Assembly: GCA_000166095.1 (NCBI GenBank) | Contig: CP002278.1 | Location: 404,001 to 468,000 of the forward strand | Length of the DNA: 64,000 bases | Reading direction: 5' to 3' | Origin: Methanothermus fervidus DSM 2088 | GTDB lineage: Archaea; Methanobacteriota; Methanobacteria; DSM-2088; Methanothermaceae | In this document: piece after piece, positions 10,161-18,569 of the stretch | Numbering within the stretch: position 1 is the stretch's first letter | Layout of the letters: the number at the start of each line of letters is the position of its first letter | Program-made: the position numbers and the translations under genes | Notes under the pieces: model-generated | Told to the model about the DNA's origin: nothing | The model's database searches: none | Seen by the model: the letters and a program-made list of their open reading frames with translations, nothing else

Positions 10161-10264
10161 TTTATCACCATTTTGTTCTATAATATTCGAACAATATATA
10201 TTTTTCGGTCATGATCGAACAATTTTATATAAAAATATAAATAAAATTAATTTTAGGTGAAAAA
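10161..10264. promoter_or_regulatory. divergent fprA/msvR control region with candidate MsvR sites
   Basis: TTCGAACAAT occurs at 10186-10195. An inverted repeat TTCG-N8-CGAA spans 10204-10219, and TCGAACAAT recurs at 10215-10223. TATA-like elements are seen for fprA (about 10192-10205, reading minus) and for msvR (TTTATATAA, about 10225-10233). Known biology: MsvR binds sites containing TTCG/CGAA half-sites in the region between msvR and fpaA in Methanothermobacter. The sites here overlap or adjoin both TATA elements, as expected for a repressor. The exact operator limits are inferred. Confidence 0.7.
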
Positions 10265-11012
10265 ATGCAAGAACTAAAAAGCAGTATATTTTCAACAAAA
10301 AAAGGCTTAAAGATTGTAAACAGTCCTACAAAATTGAAAATATTAAATTTGTTAATGGAAAATGGTGAAATGTATTTTAACGAAATTGTAAATGCCGTTG
10401 GAAAATCAAAATCAACAATATCTACACACCTAAAAGATTTAATTAATGAGGGCATTGTAAAATCGAAAGTTTCTCCAAGAAATCGTAGAAAAAAGATATT
10501 TTATGTAGAATCTAAATATTTAGGAAAAATAATGCAAAGAAGTCCATATAAATTTCATGAAAACATAGAAGATTTAAAAAAATTGTTAAAGGATGGAAGT
10601 AGAGGATTTTATAGACTCATGTTTCATCTAATTCGTGTTGAATTAATGAAAAAAGGTATAGATTTGGATCCTATCTTAAAAAATGTTGGAAAAAAACTTG
10701 GAAAAATAATTTATGATGAAGTAGAAGAAAAAAATTTTGAAAAGTTGTTAATTAAATTAGTTAATTTCTGGCAAAAATATGGTCTTGGAAAAATGGAAAT
10801 AAAAAAGAAAAAAACCTTTAGAGATTAAAGTATATGATTGTTTTGAATGTGGTACACTGCCAAATATTGGAAAATCAGCATGTGTGTTGGATTCTGGTAT
10901 TCTCAGCAATATATTTCAATTATATACTGGTAAAAAGGTAAAGGTAAATGAAAAAAAATGTTACGCACAAGGCAACGATTTTTGTTTGTTTGAATTATCT
11001 TTTGAAGAATAA
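10265..11012 (+). pseudogene. msvR: MsvR, redox-sensing V4R-domain regulator, frameshifted at a run of seven A
   Basis: The first frame (187 codons) carries a winged helix-turn-helix (about residues 15-80, KSKSTISTHLKDL) and the start of a V4R domain, then stops at 10828. The next frame continues the V4R domain (VYDCFECGTLPNIGKSAC, then KKCYAQGNDFCLF) to the TAA at 11012. The shift is at seven A residues, 10808-10814; removing one A gives about 248 residues with a CX2C, a lone Cys and a CX6C. These cysteines are the likely redox switch. Position divergent from fprA matches MsvR of Methanothermobacter. Whether the gene is dead, misread or rescued by slippage is open. Confidence 0.82.
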
Positions 11013-11045
11013 AATTTATTGAAAAAATAAATTTAATTAAAAACT

Positions 11046-11495
11046 ATGAAGAGGTATGAGACATTAATAAAAAATATTAAAAAAGAAATAAAAAAAGGTT
11101 CAATAACTAGAGTTTTAGAATTACTTTATGAATTGCCTCATTTTGATTGGGTAGGAATATATTTACTCAAAGAGAAATCACTTGTTTTAGACAGATATAA
11201 AGGATTTCCAACAATACATAAAAGAATACCTTTAGGTAAAGGTTTATGTGGTACTGCTGCACTTAAACAAAAAACTATAATTTCTAATGACGTTTCAAAA
11301 GAAAAAAATTATATCCCTTGCGATGAAAATGTAAAATCTGAAATAGTTGTACCTATAAAGAAAAATGACAAGATTTTAGGGGTTATTGATGTTGACAGTA
11401 ATCAACTTTCTGCATTTAATGATGCAGATAAAAAACTACTTGAAAAGATTGCAAAAATGATATCAGATGCTTTTGACCAACTGTTTTCCTCTTGA
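11046..11495 (+). CDS. GAF-domain protein resembling free methionine-(R)-sulfoxide reductase
   Basis: The 149-residue protein is a single GAF domain. It contains PLGKGLCGTAA, YIPCDENVKSEIVVPI and ILGVIDVDS, the signature order of free Met-R-sulfoxide reductases (fRMsr). Two Cys align with the catalytic and one resolving Cys of fRMsr; a third found in some enzymes is not evident. It would repair oxidised free methionine, fitting the neighbouring MsvR and fprA oxygen-defence genes. Its 3' end overlaps the convergent gene at 11463 by 33 bases. A sensory GAF role is the alternative. Confidence 0.75.
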   Translation: MKRYETLIKNIKKEIKKGSITRVLELLYELPHFDWVGIYLLKEKSLVLDRYKGFPTIHKRIPLGKGLCGTAALKQKTIISNDVSKEKNYIPCDENVKSEIVVPIKKNDKILGVIDVDSNQLSAFNDADKKLLEKIAKMISDAFDQLFSS

Positions 11496-11849
11496 AAGTA
11501 CGAGAATATCTGGACGAGGAGATTTACCTGAAAATTCCTTTTTACATCTATTACAAAGTTTTCTAGCTGTTAAACCAACAACCATTGAAGTACCAGGGAA
11601 ATTCCTTGCATACACAATATCTACTTTCATAGTTATATTCTTTAAAATTTTTTTGATCATTTTTGTTATGTGTTTGTGAAACACTTCTGCATCTTCAACC
11701 TCTAGGCCTCTGATGTCGGCAAGAAATCCCGAACATCCACAAGCCATTTTAAAAATTTTTACTTCAGGTACATAAACAAACTTACCAGTAAAATTTTGTA
11801 GGTCATTTTCTATTTTATTTCTAGCATCGCTCAACAGATTTAACTTCAT
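11463..11849 (-). CDS. Cys-rich conserved protein of unknown function
   Basis: I do not recognise this 128-residue family. It has a central ACGCSG motif and a later LCNRCKKEF, so four to five Cys could bind zinc or an iron-sulfur cluster, and a closing PDILVLSRGKQ segment. Its start lies inside the last 29 bases of the U32 gene, suggesting translational coupling, though only a weak ribosome-binding site (GATG) is visible. Its end overlaps the GAF gene by 33 bases on the opposite strand. A role with the U32 protein is inferred from coupling only. Confidence 0.75.
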   Translation of the reverse strand: MKLNLLSDARNKIENDLQNFTGKFVYVPEVKIFKMACGCSGFLADIRGLEVEDAEVFHKHITKMIKKILKNITMKVDIVYARNFPGTSMVVGLTARKLCNRCKKEFSGKSPRPDILVLSRGKQLVKSI

Positions 11850-12834
11850 TTACATCACATTTAACTACTTCTTTAGCTAGTTCATTACAAAAACCACAAT
11901 CATGGCAAAATTTAGAACATTGCTTCCATTGTTCTATAACACCATCCAATTTATCATTGGGGATGTAAAAACGATCTCGAAGTTCATTTGGACAATCCAA
12001 TATATCTAATAAATTTCCAACATATTTCCCCTTCATATAACTTTTAGCTGTATTTATAATCCATTCTACTGTGTTACTTCTGCCAGCTATTTTTACAGAA
12101 TCTATTCCTAATTTCTTGTATTCTTTGATATCTTCAGGTCTAATCCAAGGAGATTTTATGATTAAGGAAGGATCTTGAACTCGGAGTGATATACACCTTT
12201 CAAAATAATAATCACCAAAAATAGGTTCTGGAGATGTAGTAACATGGGAAAATAAATTAAAATGGAAATACCGAAAAGGACATTTATAAATACATGCTTC
12301 ATTAGCTATAACCTTTAATTTGCAATTTACACAATCTCTAATAGCTTCTATAATATCAAAATGTCTATTTATATTGGTATCAAGAGTTATTTCCGATGCT
12401 CCTAATTTTTCAAAAAATTTTGCTTTTTCTGGTGAATCAATATGTGCAATACAAGAAACACATACTTCAATGTTTTTAGTTTCTTTTGACACAAGCTCAA
12501 CTAGATAGGGATCTGAAACTATTACACCATCTACACCAATCTCTTCTAATTTCTTGATATATCTGGCTAGGATTTTATATCCTTCAAAAGTTAGATGTTT
12601 TCCTCCAAAACAGGAAGAATTTAAAACTAAATTAAATTTTATGCCATGTTTATGGGCATAATTTACTTGTTCTTTAATATCATCAAAAAAAGGTGAATAT
12701 AAAGCAGCCCTGCCACTACCTATAAATTCAGAGATTCCTGCCATATATACATCGTAATCTCTTTTAGGTAAATTCTTAAATATTTCTTTTTCAGAATCTA
12801 AAGTTCCAGGAAGAGGTATGCTAAACTTCATCAT
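11821..12834 (-). CDS. peptidase U32 family protein
   Basis: The 337-residue protein has the TIM-barrel pattern of the U32 family: a segment GVDGVIVSDPYLVELV, EITLDTNINRHFD, and the Cys-containing KVIANEACIYKCPFRYFHF. A Cys cluster lies at the C-terminus (CSKFCHDCGFC). Several U32 members are now known to be iron-sulfur RNA or ubiquinone hydroxylases rather than peptidases, so protease activity should not be assumed. It is coupled to the Cys-rich gene downstream. Two adjacent ATG codons (12834 and 12831) are possible starts. Confidence 0.85.
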   Translation of the reverse strand: MMKFSIPLPGTLDSEKEIFKNLPKRDYDVYMAGISEFIGSGRAALYSPFFDDIKEQVNYAHKHGIKFNLVLNSSCFGGKHLTFEGYKILARYIKKLEEIGVDGVIVSDPYLVELVSKETKNIEVCVSCIAHIDSPEKAKFFEKLGASEITLDTNINRHFDIIEAIRDCVNCKLKVIANEACIYKCPFRYFHFNLFSHVTTSPEPIFGDYYFERCISLRVQDPSLIIKSPWIRPEDIKEYKKLGIDSVKIAGRSNTVEWIINTAKSYMKGKYVGNLLDILDCPNELRDRFYIPNDKLDGVIEQWKQCSKFCHDCGFCNELAKEVVKCDVNEVKSVERC

Positions 12835-12966
12835 ATTTTACTTTGTCATCGAGAATACAAAATATTTTCCAGATTAAAAGTCTCTAAACAATTATTATTT
12901 TGAGAATTTTTAAAACAAAAGTAATACGATAGTATTAATAATTAAAAATTTATTGCGAGGAAAAAT

Positions 12967-13557
12967 ATGTATATAGCATTCGAAGGAATTGATGGTTCAG
13001 GAAAGACAACTATATGCAAGTATATTTCTTCATATTTGAGAAGAAACGGTTATAAAGTCCTTACTGTTGGATTCCCTAGCAATAATGAAATTGGTAAATT
13101 AGCTAAAAAAATGTTAAAAGGTGAAATTAAATGGAACGAAATAGCCTTTGAATTACTTATAACTGCTGATATGTTACAATGTAATCACAAAATTAAAAAA
13201 TTTTTAAAAAATGGAGGAATTGTTTTAAGTGATCGTAGCCCTTATTCAAGTATTGCATATAGGCCACATTTACGCAATTGGATAGAAAAAATACACAAAC
13301 CTTTAATTAAACCAGACATTGTTATATTTTTAGATGTGAGCGTAGATAATGCATTGAAAAGAATATATAAACATGACAAATATGAAAAAAAGAAATACCT
13401 AGAGATAGCAAGAAGAACATATTTACGTCTTTCTAAAGAGTTAAATTTTGTTAAGATCAATGCAAATAAAAATTTTAAAAAAGTATTTTTGGATGTAAAA
13501 CATATCATTGAAAGTTCAGTGAAAAATAAAAGACTATCACTCAGGCCTTCTCAATAG
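12967..13557 (+). CDS. tmk: thymidylate kinase
   Basis: The enzyme phosphorylates dTMP to dTDP. The P-loop GIDGSGKTT is at residues 7-15, the DR motif appears as LSDRSPYSS near residue 90, and the lid region follows VIFLDVSVDNALKRI. At 196 residues it is of normal size, though the region after the P-loop is compact. GCGAGG lies just before the ATG. The last 21 bases overlap the convergent CobN-like gene. Cytosolic nucleotide salvage or synthesis is implied. Confidence 0.9.
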   Translation: MYIAFEGIDGSGKTTICKYISSYLRRNGYKVLTVGFPSNNEIGKLAKKMLKGEIKWNEIAFELLITADMLQCNHKIKKFLKNGGIVLSDRSPYSSIAYRPHLRNWIEKIHKPLIKPDIVIFLDVSVDNALKRIYKHDKYEKKKYLEIARRTYLRLSKELNFVKINANKNFKKVFLDVKHIIESSVKNKRLSLRPSQ

Positions 13558-16500
13558 ATATCCTGCTGCTATTAATGCAATCAATATTATAACACCAATT
13601 ATTCCTGCAAATGGAATTCCTGGCTTTCCAATTCCCTTAGACACTGGTGTAATCTCATATGCTTTACCTGCTGCTCCAGCAGCTTGGGCTGCCCCCCTTG
13701 CACCAATTTCACCACCAACTCTACCTGAAGGACCTGAAATTCCTGGTGAAACTCCCCTTGTTGTTGCAGTTCCAATTCCTACTCTTCCTAATGCAGTTGG
13801 AGCTCCTAGTTGTGATGGTGCTCCTGGAATTGAAGGTTGTGGTGTAGTTGTTGGAATTCCAGGGATTGAAGGTTGTGGTGTTGTTGGAGCTCCTGGGATA
13901 GTTGAGGGAACTAAAACTTTTAAATATTCACTAGCCAAATTAAGTTGTTGAGATGTTAGCTGTACCATTCCACGAGAATAAGCTTGATAAATATATCTAC
14001 AAATCATTTCAGCTGCGGAAGCATCAAATTTTCTTAAAATATCTCTATTTAAGTAGATAGACACCAATCTATTCCACATATCTTTATTTATAACTTTAAC
14101 TAGCACATCTGTCGTAAATAAATCTCTAATTTGTAGTGCTACAGATGCATGTCCTGATGGTCCTTCATTTAGTTTTCCTTCGAGCCATTCTGGATTAAGC
14201 AAGGTTGTCACTATTGTATCATAATAAGATTCTTTTAAAGTGTTTACACGAGGAATTGCATAAGCAGTCTTTATAATATAACTTTCCATTTCCCTACCTG
14301 TTAAATATCTTACAGCGAAATTTATAAGTGCTGAAGCCCTGTAAAGACAAAGGCCTTCACCACTGCTCCTGTATGGCATTATTGCTATACTTGTTTCAAC
14401 AGTTCTCGTTAATAACTTAAGTAAGTTAGGACTGTGAATACCATCTAAGTCTGCTCCATATACATATGAATAATAATTAGTATACATTTCTGCTAATTCT
14501 TTTGGTGTCCAATCATCCTTTGACCAAAGAACACGATCTACTGAAACTCCATGTGGATCTGAACCAGGAGGCAATCCAAATAATCTTGATCTAGCTAATC
14601 TTTCTGATAATCTCTCTGATTCTTCTTTTGCCAATCCTGAGGAAATGAACTCATTTAAGAGATCTTGTTTTATTGATAAATAATGTTTTCGTAAAAAGTT
14701 GAGAGAAGTTGGTTCATTTAAGCTTACAATTCGTTTTATAGCATTATCTATTACTTTCAGAGCATTTGGAACAAGACTTCTGAAATTGTGTAAATCCAGT
14801 ATAAGAACATCGATTCTAGGCCTGCCAAACTCTTCTAACGGTACTATATCAGCTCCAACCAATTTTTCATTTTCATATATGGGTTTCAATCCTATTAATT
14901 CAAAGATAATAGCTAAACTAAGTCCTTGAGTTGGTATTAAATCTGAGATATCAATAGCAACTGTTTCTGGATATTTACCATATGTTTCTTTATATCGCTT
15001 TAAAAATTCATTTACACATTTTTTAGCGAGTACTATTGCAGCTTTATCTGGTACAGCGTCAGGATCAAATGAATACATATTACGTCCAGTAGGCAATGCA
15101 TTTAAGTTAGTTATTGGGTCTTTGGCTGGTACAGGATCAATAAATTCTCCATTTAAAGCTTTCAATACAGCGTTAATTTCATTTGAACAAGAGTCAATCA
15201 ATAATTTTTTTACTTCATCACGATTTCTATGTTCAGGATCATATTCAACTATTACATCTATGAATTTCTCTAAAGTTTTGTTGTCAGGCAACTCACCTAA
15301 TGTATGAAGTCCAAATGTTGTTAAAGTTTCTTGTAATTCTTTGAGATATTCATACAACTTATCTTTTAGTATAACAAAAGGTGTTTTTTCATTTGCCCCA
15401 ATTCTATCTTTTAATCCAGGTATTTCATTGATTTTATTCTGGATTAATTTTTCTAATACTTCCATTCTCTCAGTATTATTTAATGACTGAGCAGATTCCC
15501 ATGATTTTAAAAGTTCAGACAATTCTTTGAATTCTCCAAAAAGTTCAGTTTTTATTAAAGGTGGTGGGAGATATGACAAGGTGATACCATAAGCTCTCCT
15601 CTTTATAGGATTAATGACGGATTCCAAAGGATCATCCATTCTAAGCAGATGTATATATGGCAGATAACCTATCAAATTATTTGGCCAATCACTTTCTGTC
15701 ATGCCACAAGGTCTACCAGGCAACAATTCGAGAGTCCCATGTTGTCCTATACAAACCAATGCATCTGCATGAAACTTATTCCTAATGTAAAGGTAAAATG
15801 CTATGAATTGATGAGTTGGTGGTAATGTATTGTTATATAAATTCTGAAGTGATCCTTTCCATTTCCACACAGGATTAGGTCCTAAAAATATTTTACCTAG
15901 GATAAATCCAGGAATAACAATTTTATTTTTATATACCATTACATTGCCTGGTGGAGGTCCCCACACAGCCTCTACTTGATCTCTAAGTATTTTTGGAAGT
16001 GTATTATACCACTTTAAATATTCTTCTACATCAATTGTTATACAACCATTCTTTATTAATTCTTCAATATATTGAATATTTGTTACATTTTTTGGATTTC
16101 TTCCACATCTATTTATCATTTCCATAAGAAATGTAGGTGAAATTGAAACATTTCCTAAATCATATCCTGCTAGCTTCATGGAATTTAATAAATTAGCTAA
16201 GCTTTTATATAAGTTTAAACCATTAGTTACAGGCATTTTTTCATCATGTGTATTATCAAAATATACAATTGCTATTTTTTTATCTGAATTATTCTTTTTC
16301 CTGAGATTTATCCAAGCTGTAACCCTATCTACCAACTGTTTAATTCCAAATTCGTATGGCATATATTTCTTTTCGGGATACCCTGTATTTTCATCTATAT
16401 TTGTAATAATGTCTCCTCCAATGAGGATTGGCTCAATACGTCCTTGTACTTCAAAAATACAGAGCCAAAAGTATTCTAAACCTCTTAACCCCATTTTTTT

Positions 16501-17574
16501 GTTTTTTAAGTATTCATCAAGCGTTGTTTGTGAAAATACAGGTAACGGTCCCAAAACAGGTACATTAAGATCTTTATATAATTTTAAAGTTGCATTATCC
16601 GTCCAATATCCAAATTGAAGGCATGCAACAATTATATCCACTAATGGTTTTCCATCTTTCATGAAATATTTTCTTGATGAATTGATTGCATCATTTGTAT
16701 AAAAGTAAGGTATTACATTAAGGCCTCGAGATTCAAGCTCTCCTATTAGTTTTTTATACACTTCCATGTTGTTAGCTACATAATATCTACCTAATATGGG
16801 TACTCCAACCCACGGTTGTCCTTCTTTATATTTTCCAGAACTCTTATACCAAGTTATATATGACTGTAAATCTTGAAAAATAGTGCCGTAGGGAGCATCA
16901 GGATGATACAGAAAATCACTAGGTGGTGGTACAAATCTTGTTTCATTGAGAGTAATATTTATTACTCCCGCACGTCTTAATATTTCAAGTATGAGTCTTT
17001 TCATGTTTTCCTGACTTAACATTGGTGCTGCTATTCCAGCATAGGGTGGTGCTAACAGCTCAATTCCGATATCAGTTCTTGTAACATTTGGCTTCGTTGT
17101 CCCTAATACAAAAACTTTTGCACCAGATGGTAGTGAATTAATTATGTTCTGAAAATCTATAGGTGCATCAAGTTCTGTCCCATAGGTTAATCCAGTTACA
17201 GGATAACCAGGTCTTGTACATAAAAAGAATATATTAGCATCCTTAATATCCTCTTTAAATTTCATATAGACTGTAGAATTTAAGTTAATCAAATCCATAG
17301 TATATATTTTTAATGTGAAATTATAACCTTTAGGCTCTAACTCTTTTTTGTATGTTTCATACATAACTTTGTCAACAGTGCCTACAACACATCCAGTAAC
17401 CAATACAACCATTTTAGTGTTTTGAAGTTTAGATTGTGTAAGATTTTCCATTTTTATATCTGATGAATTTGTTGAAAGGTTGTTTGCAAATACAAAATTA
17501 CAACATCCAAATAATAACAAAATTAAAATTCCACAAAGGCAAACTTTCTTGTTTATACCCTTGCCTAGTTTCAT
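13537..17574 (-). CDS. secreted, membrane-anchored CobN/BchH-like chelatase subunit
   Basis: The 1345-residue protein has an N-terminal signal peptide (hydrophobic LCGILILLLFGCCNFVFA) and a full CobN/BchH-like body. Motifs include CIGQHGTLELLPGRPCG, LPTGRNMYSFDPDAVPDKAA, SRLFGLPPGSDPHGVSVD and VETSIAIMPYRSSGEGL. A Pro/Thr- and Gly-rich stalk with repeated TTPQPSIPG units (near residues 1220-1250) leads to a C-terminal transmembrane helix and RRPE tail. Cytoplasmic CobN inserts cobalt into hydrogenobyrinate diamide with CobS and CobT; neither is in this window. The export and anchor place this one outside the cell, so a role in metal or corrinoid handling at the surface is inference. ATG 17574 follows GGTGA; a TTG at 17586 is less likely. 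Confidence 0.88.
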   Translation of the reverse strand: MKLGKGINKKVCLCGILILLLFGCCNFVFANNLSTNSSDIKMENLTQSKLQNTKMVVLVTGCVVGTVDKVMYETYKKELEPKGYNFTLKIYTMDLINLNSTVYMKFKEDIKDANIFFLCTRPGYPVTGLTYGTELDAPIDFQNIINSLPSGAKVFVLGTTKPNVTRTDIGIELLAPPYAGIAAPMLSQENMKRLILEILRRAGVINITLNETRFVPPPSDFLYHPDAPYGTIFQDLQSYITWYKSSGKYKEGQPWVGVPILGRYYVANNMEVYKKLIGELESRGLNVIPYFYTNDAINSSRKYFMKDGKPLVDIIVACLQFGYWTDNATLKLYKDLNVPVLGPLPVFSQTTLDEYLKNKKMGLRGLEYFWLCIFEVQGRIEPILIGGDIITNIDENTGYPEKKYMPYEFGIKQLVDRVTAWINLRKKNNSDKKIAIVYFDNTHDEKMPVTNGLNLYKSLANLLNSMKLAGYDLGNVSISPTFLMEMINRCGRNPKNVTNIQYIEELIKNGCITIDVEEYLKWYNTLPKILRDQVEAVWGPPPGNVMVYKNKIVIPGFILGKIFLGPNPVWKWKGSLQNLYNNTLPPTHQFIAFYLYIRNKFHADALVCIGQHGTLELLPGRPCGMTESDWPNNLIGYLPYIHLLRMDDPLESVINPIKRRAYGITLSYLPPPLIKTELFGEFKELSELLKSWESAQSLNNTERMEVLEKLIQNKINEIPGLKDRIGANEKTPFVILKDKLYEYLKELQETLTTFGLHTLGELPDNKTLEKFIDVIVEYDPEHRNRDEVKKLLIDSCSNEINAVLKALNGEFIDPVPAKDPITNLNALPTGRNMYSFDPDAVPDKAAIVLAKKCVNEFLKRYKETYGKYPETVAIDISDLIPTQGLSLAIIFELIGLKPIYENEKLVGADIVPLEEFGRPRIDVLILDLHNFRSLVPNALKVIDNAIKRIVSLNEPTSLNFLRKHYLSIKQDLLNEFISSGLAKEESERLSERLARSRLFGLPPGSDPHGVSVDRVLWSKDDWTPKELAEMYTNYYSYVYGADLDGIHSPNLLKLLTRTVETSIAIMPYRSSGEGLCLYRASALINFAVRYLTGREMESYIIKTAYAIPRVNTLKESYYDTIVTTLLNPEWLEGKLNEGPSGHASVALQIRDLFTTDVLVKVINKDMWNRLVSIYLNRDILRKFDASAAEMICRYIYQAYSRGMVQLTSQQLNLASEYLKVLVPSTIPGAPTTPQPSIPGIPTTTPQPSIPGAPSQLGAPTALGRVGIGTATTRGVSPGISGPSGRVGGEIGARGAAQAAGAAGKAYEITPVSKGIGKPGIPFAGIIGVIILIALIAAGYLLRRPE

Positions 17575-17591
17575 AACTTTCACCAAATATG

Positions 17592-17611
17592 ATAACTATT
17601 TGAAAAGTTAT
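17592..17611. promoter_or_regulatory. inverted repeat upstream of the CobN-like gene
   Basis: ATAACT-N8-AGTTAT lies 18-37 bases upstream of the ATG at 17574, between a possible TATA element (TTATAAA, about 17625-17634 on the minus strand) and the ribosome-binding site. This placement suits a repressor operator, for example for a metal-responsive regulator, but the arms are only six bases and the region is AT-rich. Confidence 0.35.
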
Positions 17612-17694
17612 TATCCATTCTTGTCAAGGGAAAGTTTATAATTTTCCATTTAAAAGAAAAACATAAATTTTATAAATAAAAAAAAAACAAAAAT

Positions 17695-18450
17695 TTAAAG
17701 TTTAAAGAATTTTTCTGCATTTTTATAAGAAACTTTTGCAATTTCTGAATCATTGAAATCTTTGAGTCGCATTTTATGTACAGTTTTTGGAACTGAAAGA
17801 GGATCTGAAGGTGCAGAACTCATGTCAGAGTTTAACATAAATTTGTCAACACCATATTCCTCTAAAATTGTTATAGCCTTGTCTATGGTTAATTTACCTG
17901 GTTGAATTGTGAGTCCAAGCATGCATTCTCTATCCACAACTTTGTCAACAACTTTATCATCAATATGGTCTATGACAGCTAAAGATTCATCTAAATTTTC
18001 GCTTAATAATGACAATATTGTGTCAATTACTTTTTCTTTATTTTTTCTAGGAGTGTGAATAATAACTGGAACTTTTAATTTATCAGCAAGTTTTATTTGT
18101 TCTTTAAAAATTTTTAATTCTTCTTTAGATCCTTTTTCAAGCCCTATCTCACCTATTGCCACAACTTTTGGATTATTCAAAATTGAAGGTAATTTATTTA
18201 TCACTTTTTCATAGTCTGTGGGAATAGCTCTGGGATGTATACCTGCAGCCACATATAAATCAATTCCATTTTCTTGAGCTCTTTTAACATCAAGTTTTTG
18301 AAGACGAGAAATATGTTCCAAGGTTACAACAGCGGATTTCATTGGCAATGGATCATGGGCACAGGTTATAGCTTTTTCAATGCCAGAAATTGCCATCATT
18401 TCAAAATCTTCGTAAGGTCTGGTATCTGCATGTATATGACTATCAATCAT
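17695..18450 (-). CDS. TatD-related metal-dependent hydrolase
   Basis: The 251-residue protein has the amidohydrolase-fold metal motif DSHIHAD at residues 3-9, GIHPRAIP near 90, GEIGLE near 117, VIIHTPRKNK, and a terminal Asp in MLNSDMSSAPSDP. These match TatD-like hydrolases (COG1099-type archaeal group). TatD enzymes are metal-dependent nucleases or phosphoesterases; the substrate of this archaeal group is not known to me. GGTGAGAAG precedes the ATG. It is divergent from the hypothetical gene at 18570. Confidence 0.82.
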   Translation of the reverse strand: MIDSHIHADTRPYEDFEMMAISGIEKAITCAHDPLPMKSAVVTLEHISRLQKLDVKRAQENGIDLYVAAGIHPRAIPTDYEKVINKLPSILNNPKVVAIGEIGLEKGSKEELKIFKEQIKLADKLKVPVIIHTPRKNKEKVIDTILSLLSENLDESLAVIDHIDDKVVDKVVDRECMLGLTIQPGKLTIDKAITILEEYGVDKFMLNSDMSSAPSDPLSVPKTVHKMRLKDFNDSEIAKVSYKNAEKFFKL

Positions 18451-18506
18451 CTTCTCACCTATAAAAACTTTTTACAATAATTTTTTATCTTTTGTTCAAA
18501 ATATAT

Positions 18507-18538
18507 ATTTAAATTTTATGTAATGTATAAATTTAAAT
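18507..18538. repeat. 10-base inverted repeat in a divergent promoter region
   Basis: ATTTAAATTT (18507-18516) and AAATTTAAAT (18529-18538) are perfect inverted copies separated by 12 bases. They lie between the divergent starts at 18450 and 18570 and overlap the probable TATA elements of both genes. Back-to-back TATA boxes could by themselves explain the symmetry. Confidence 0.4.
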
Positions 18539-18569
18539 GCAAAAAACAAAAATTTTTTAGGATGGTAGT

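Noticed and set aside
13659-13847. A plus-strand ORF rich in Leu/Gln opposite the CobN-like stalk
   Set aside because: It mirrors the Pro/Thr/Gly-rich repeats on the other strand and lacks a ribosome-binding site.
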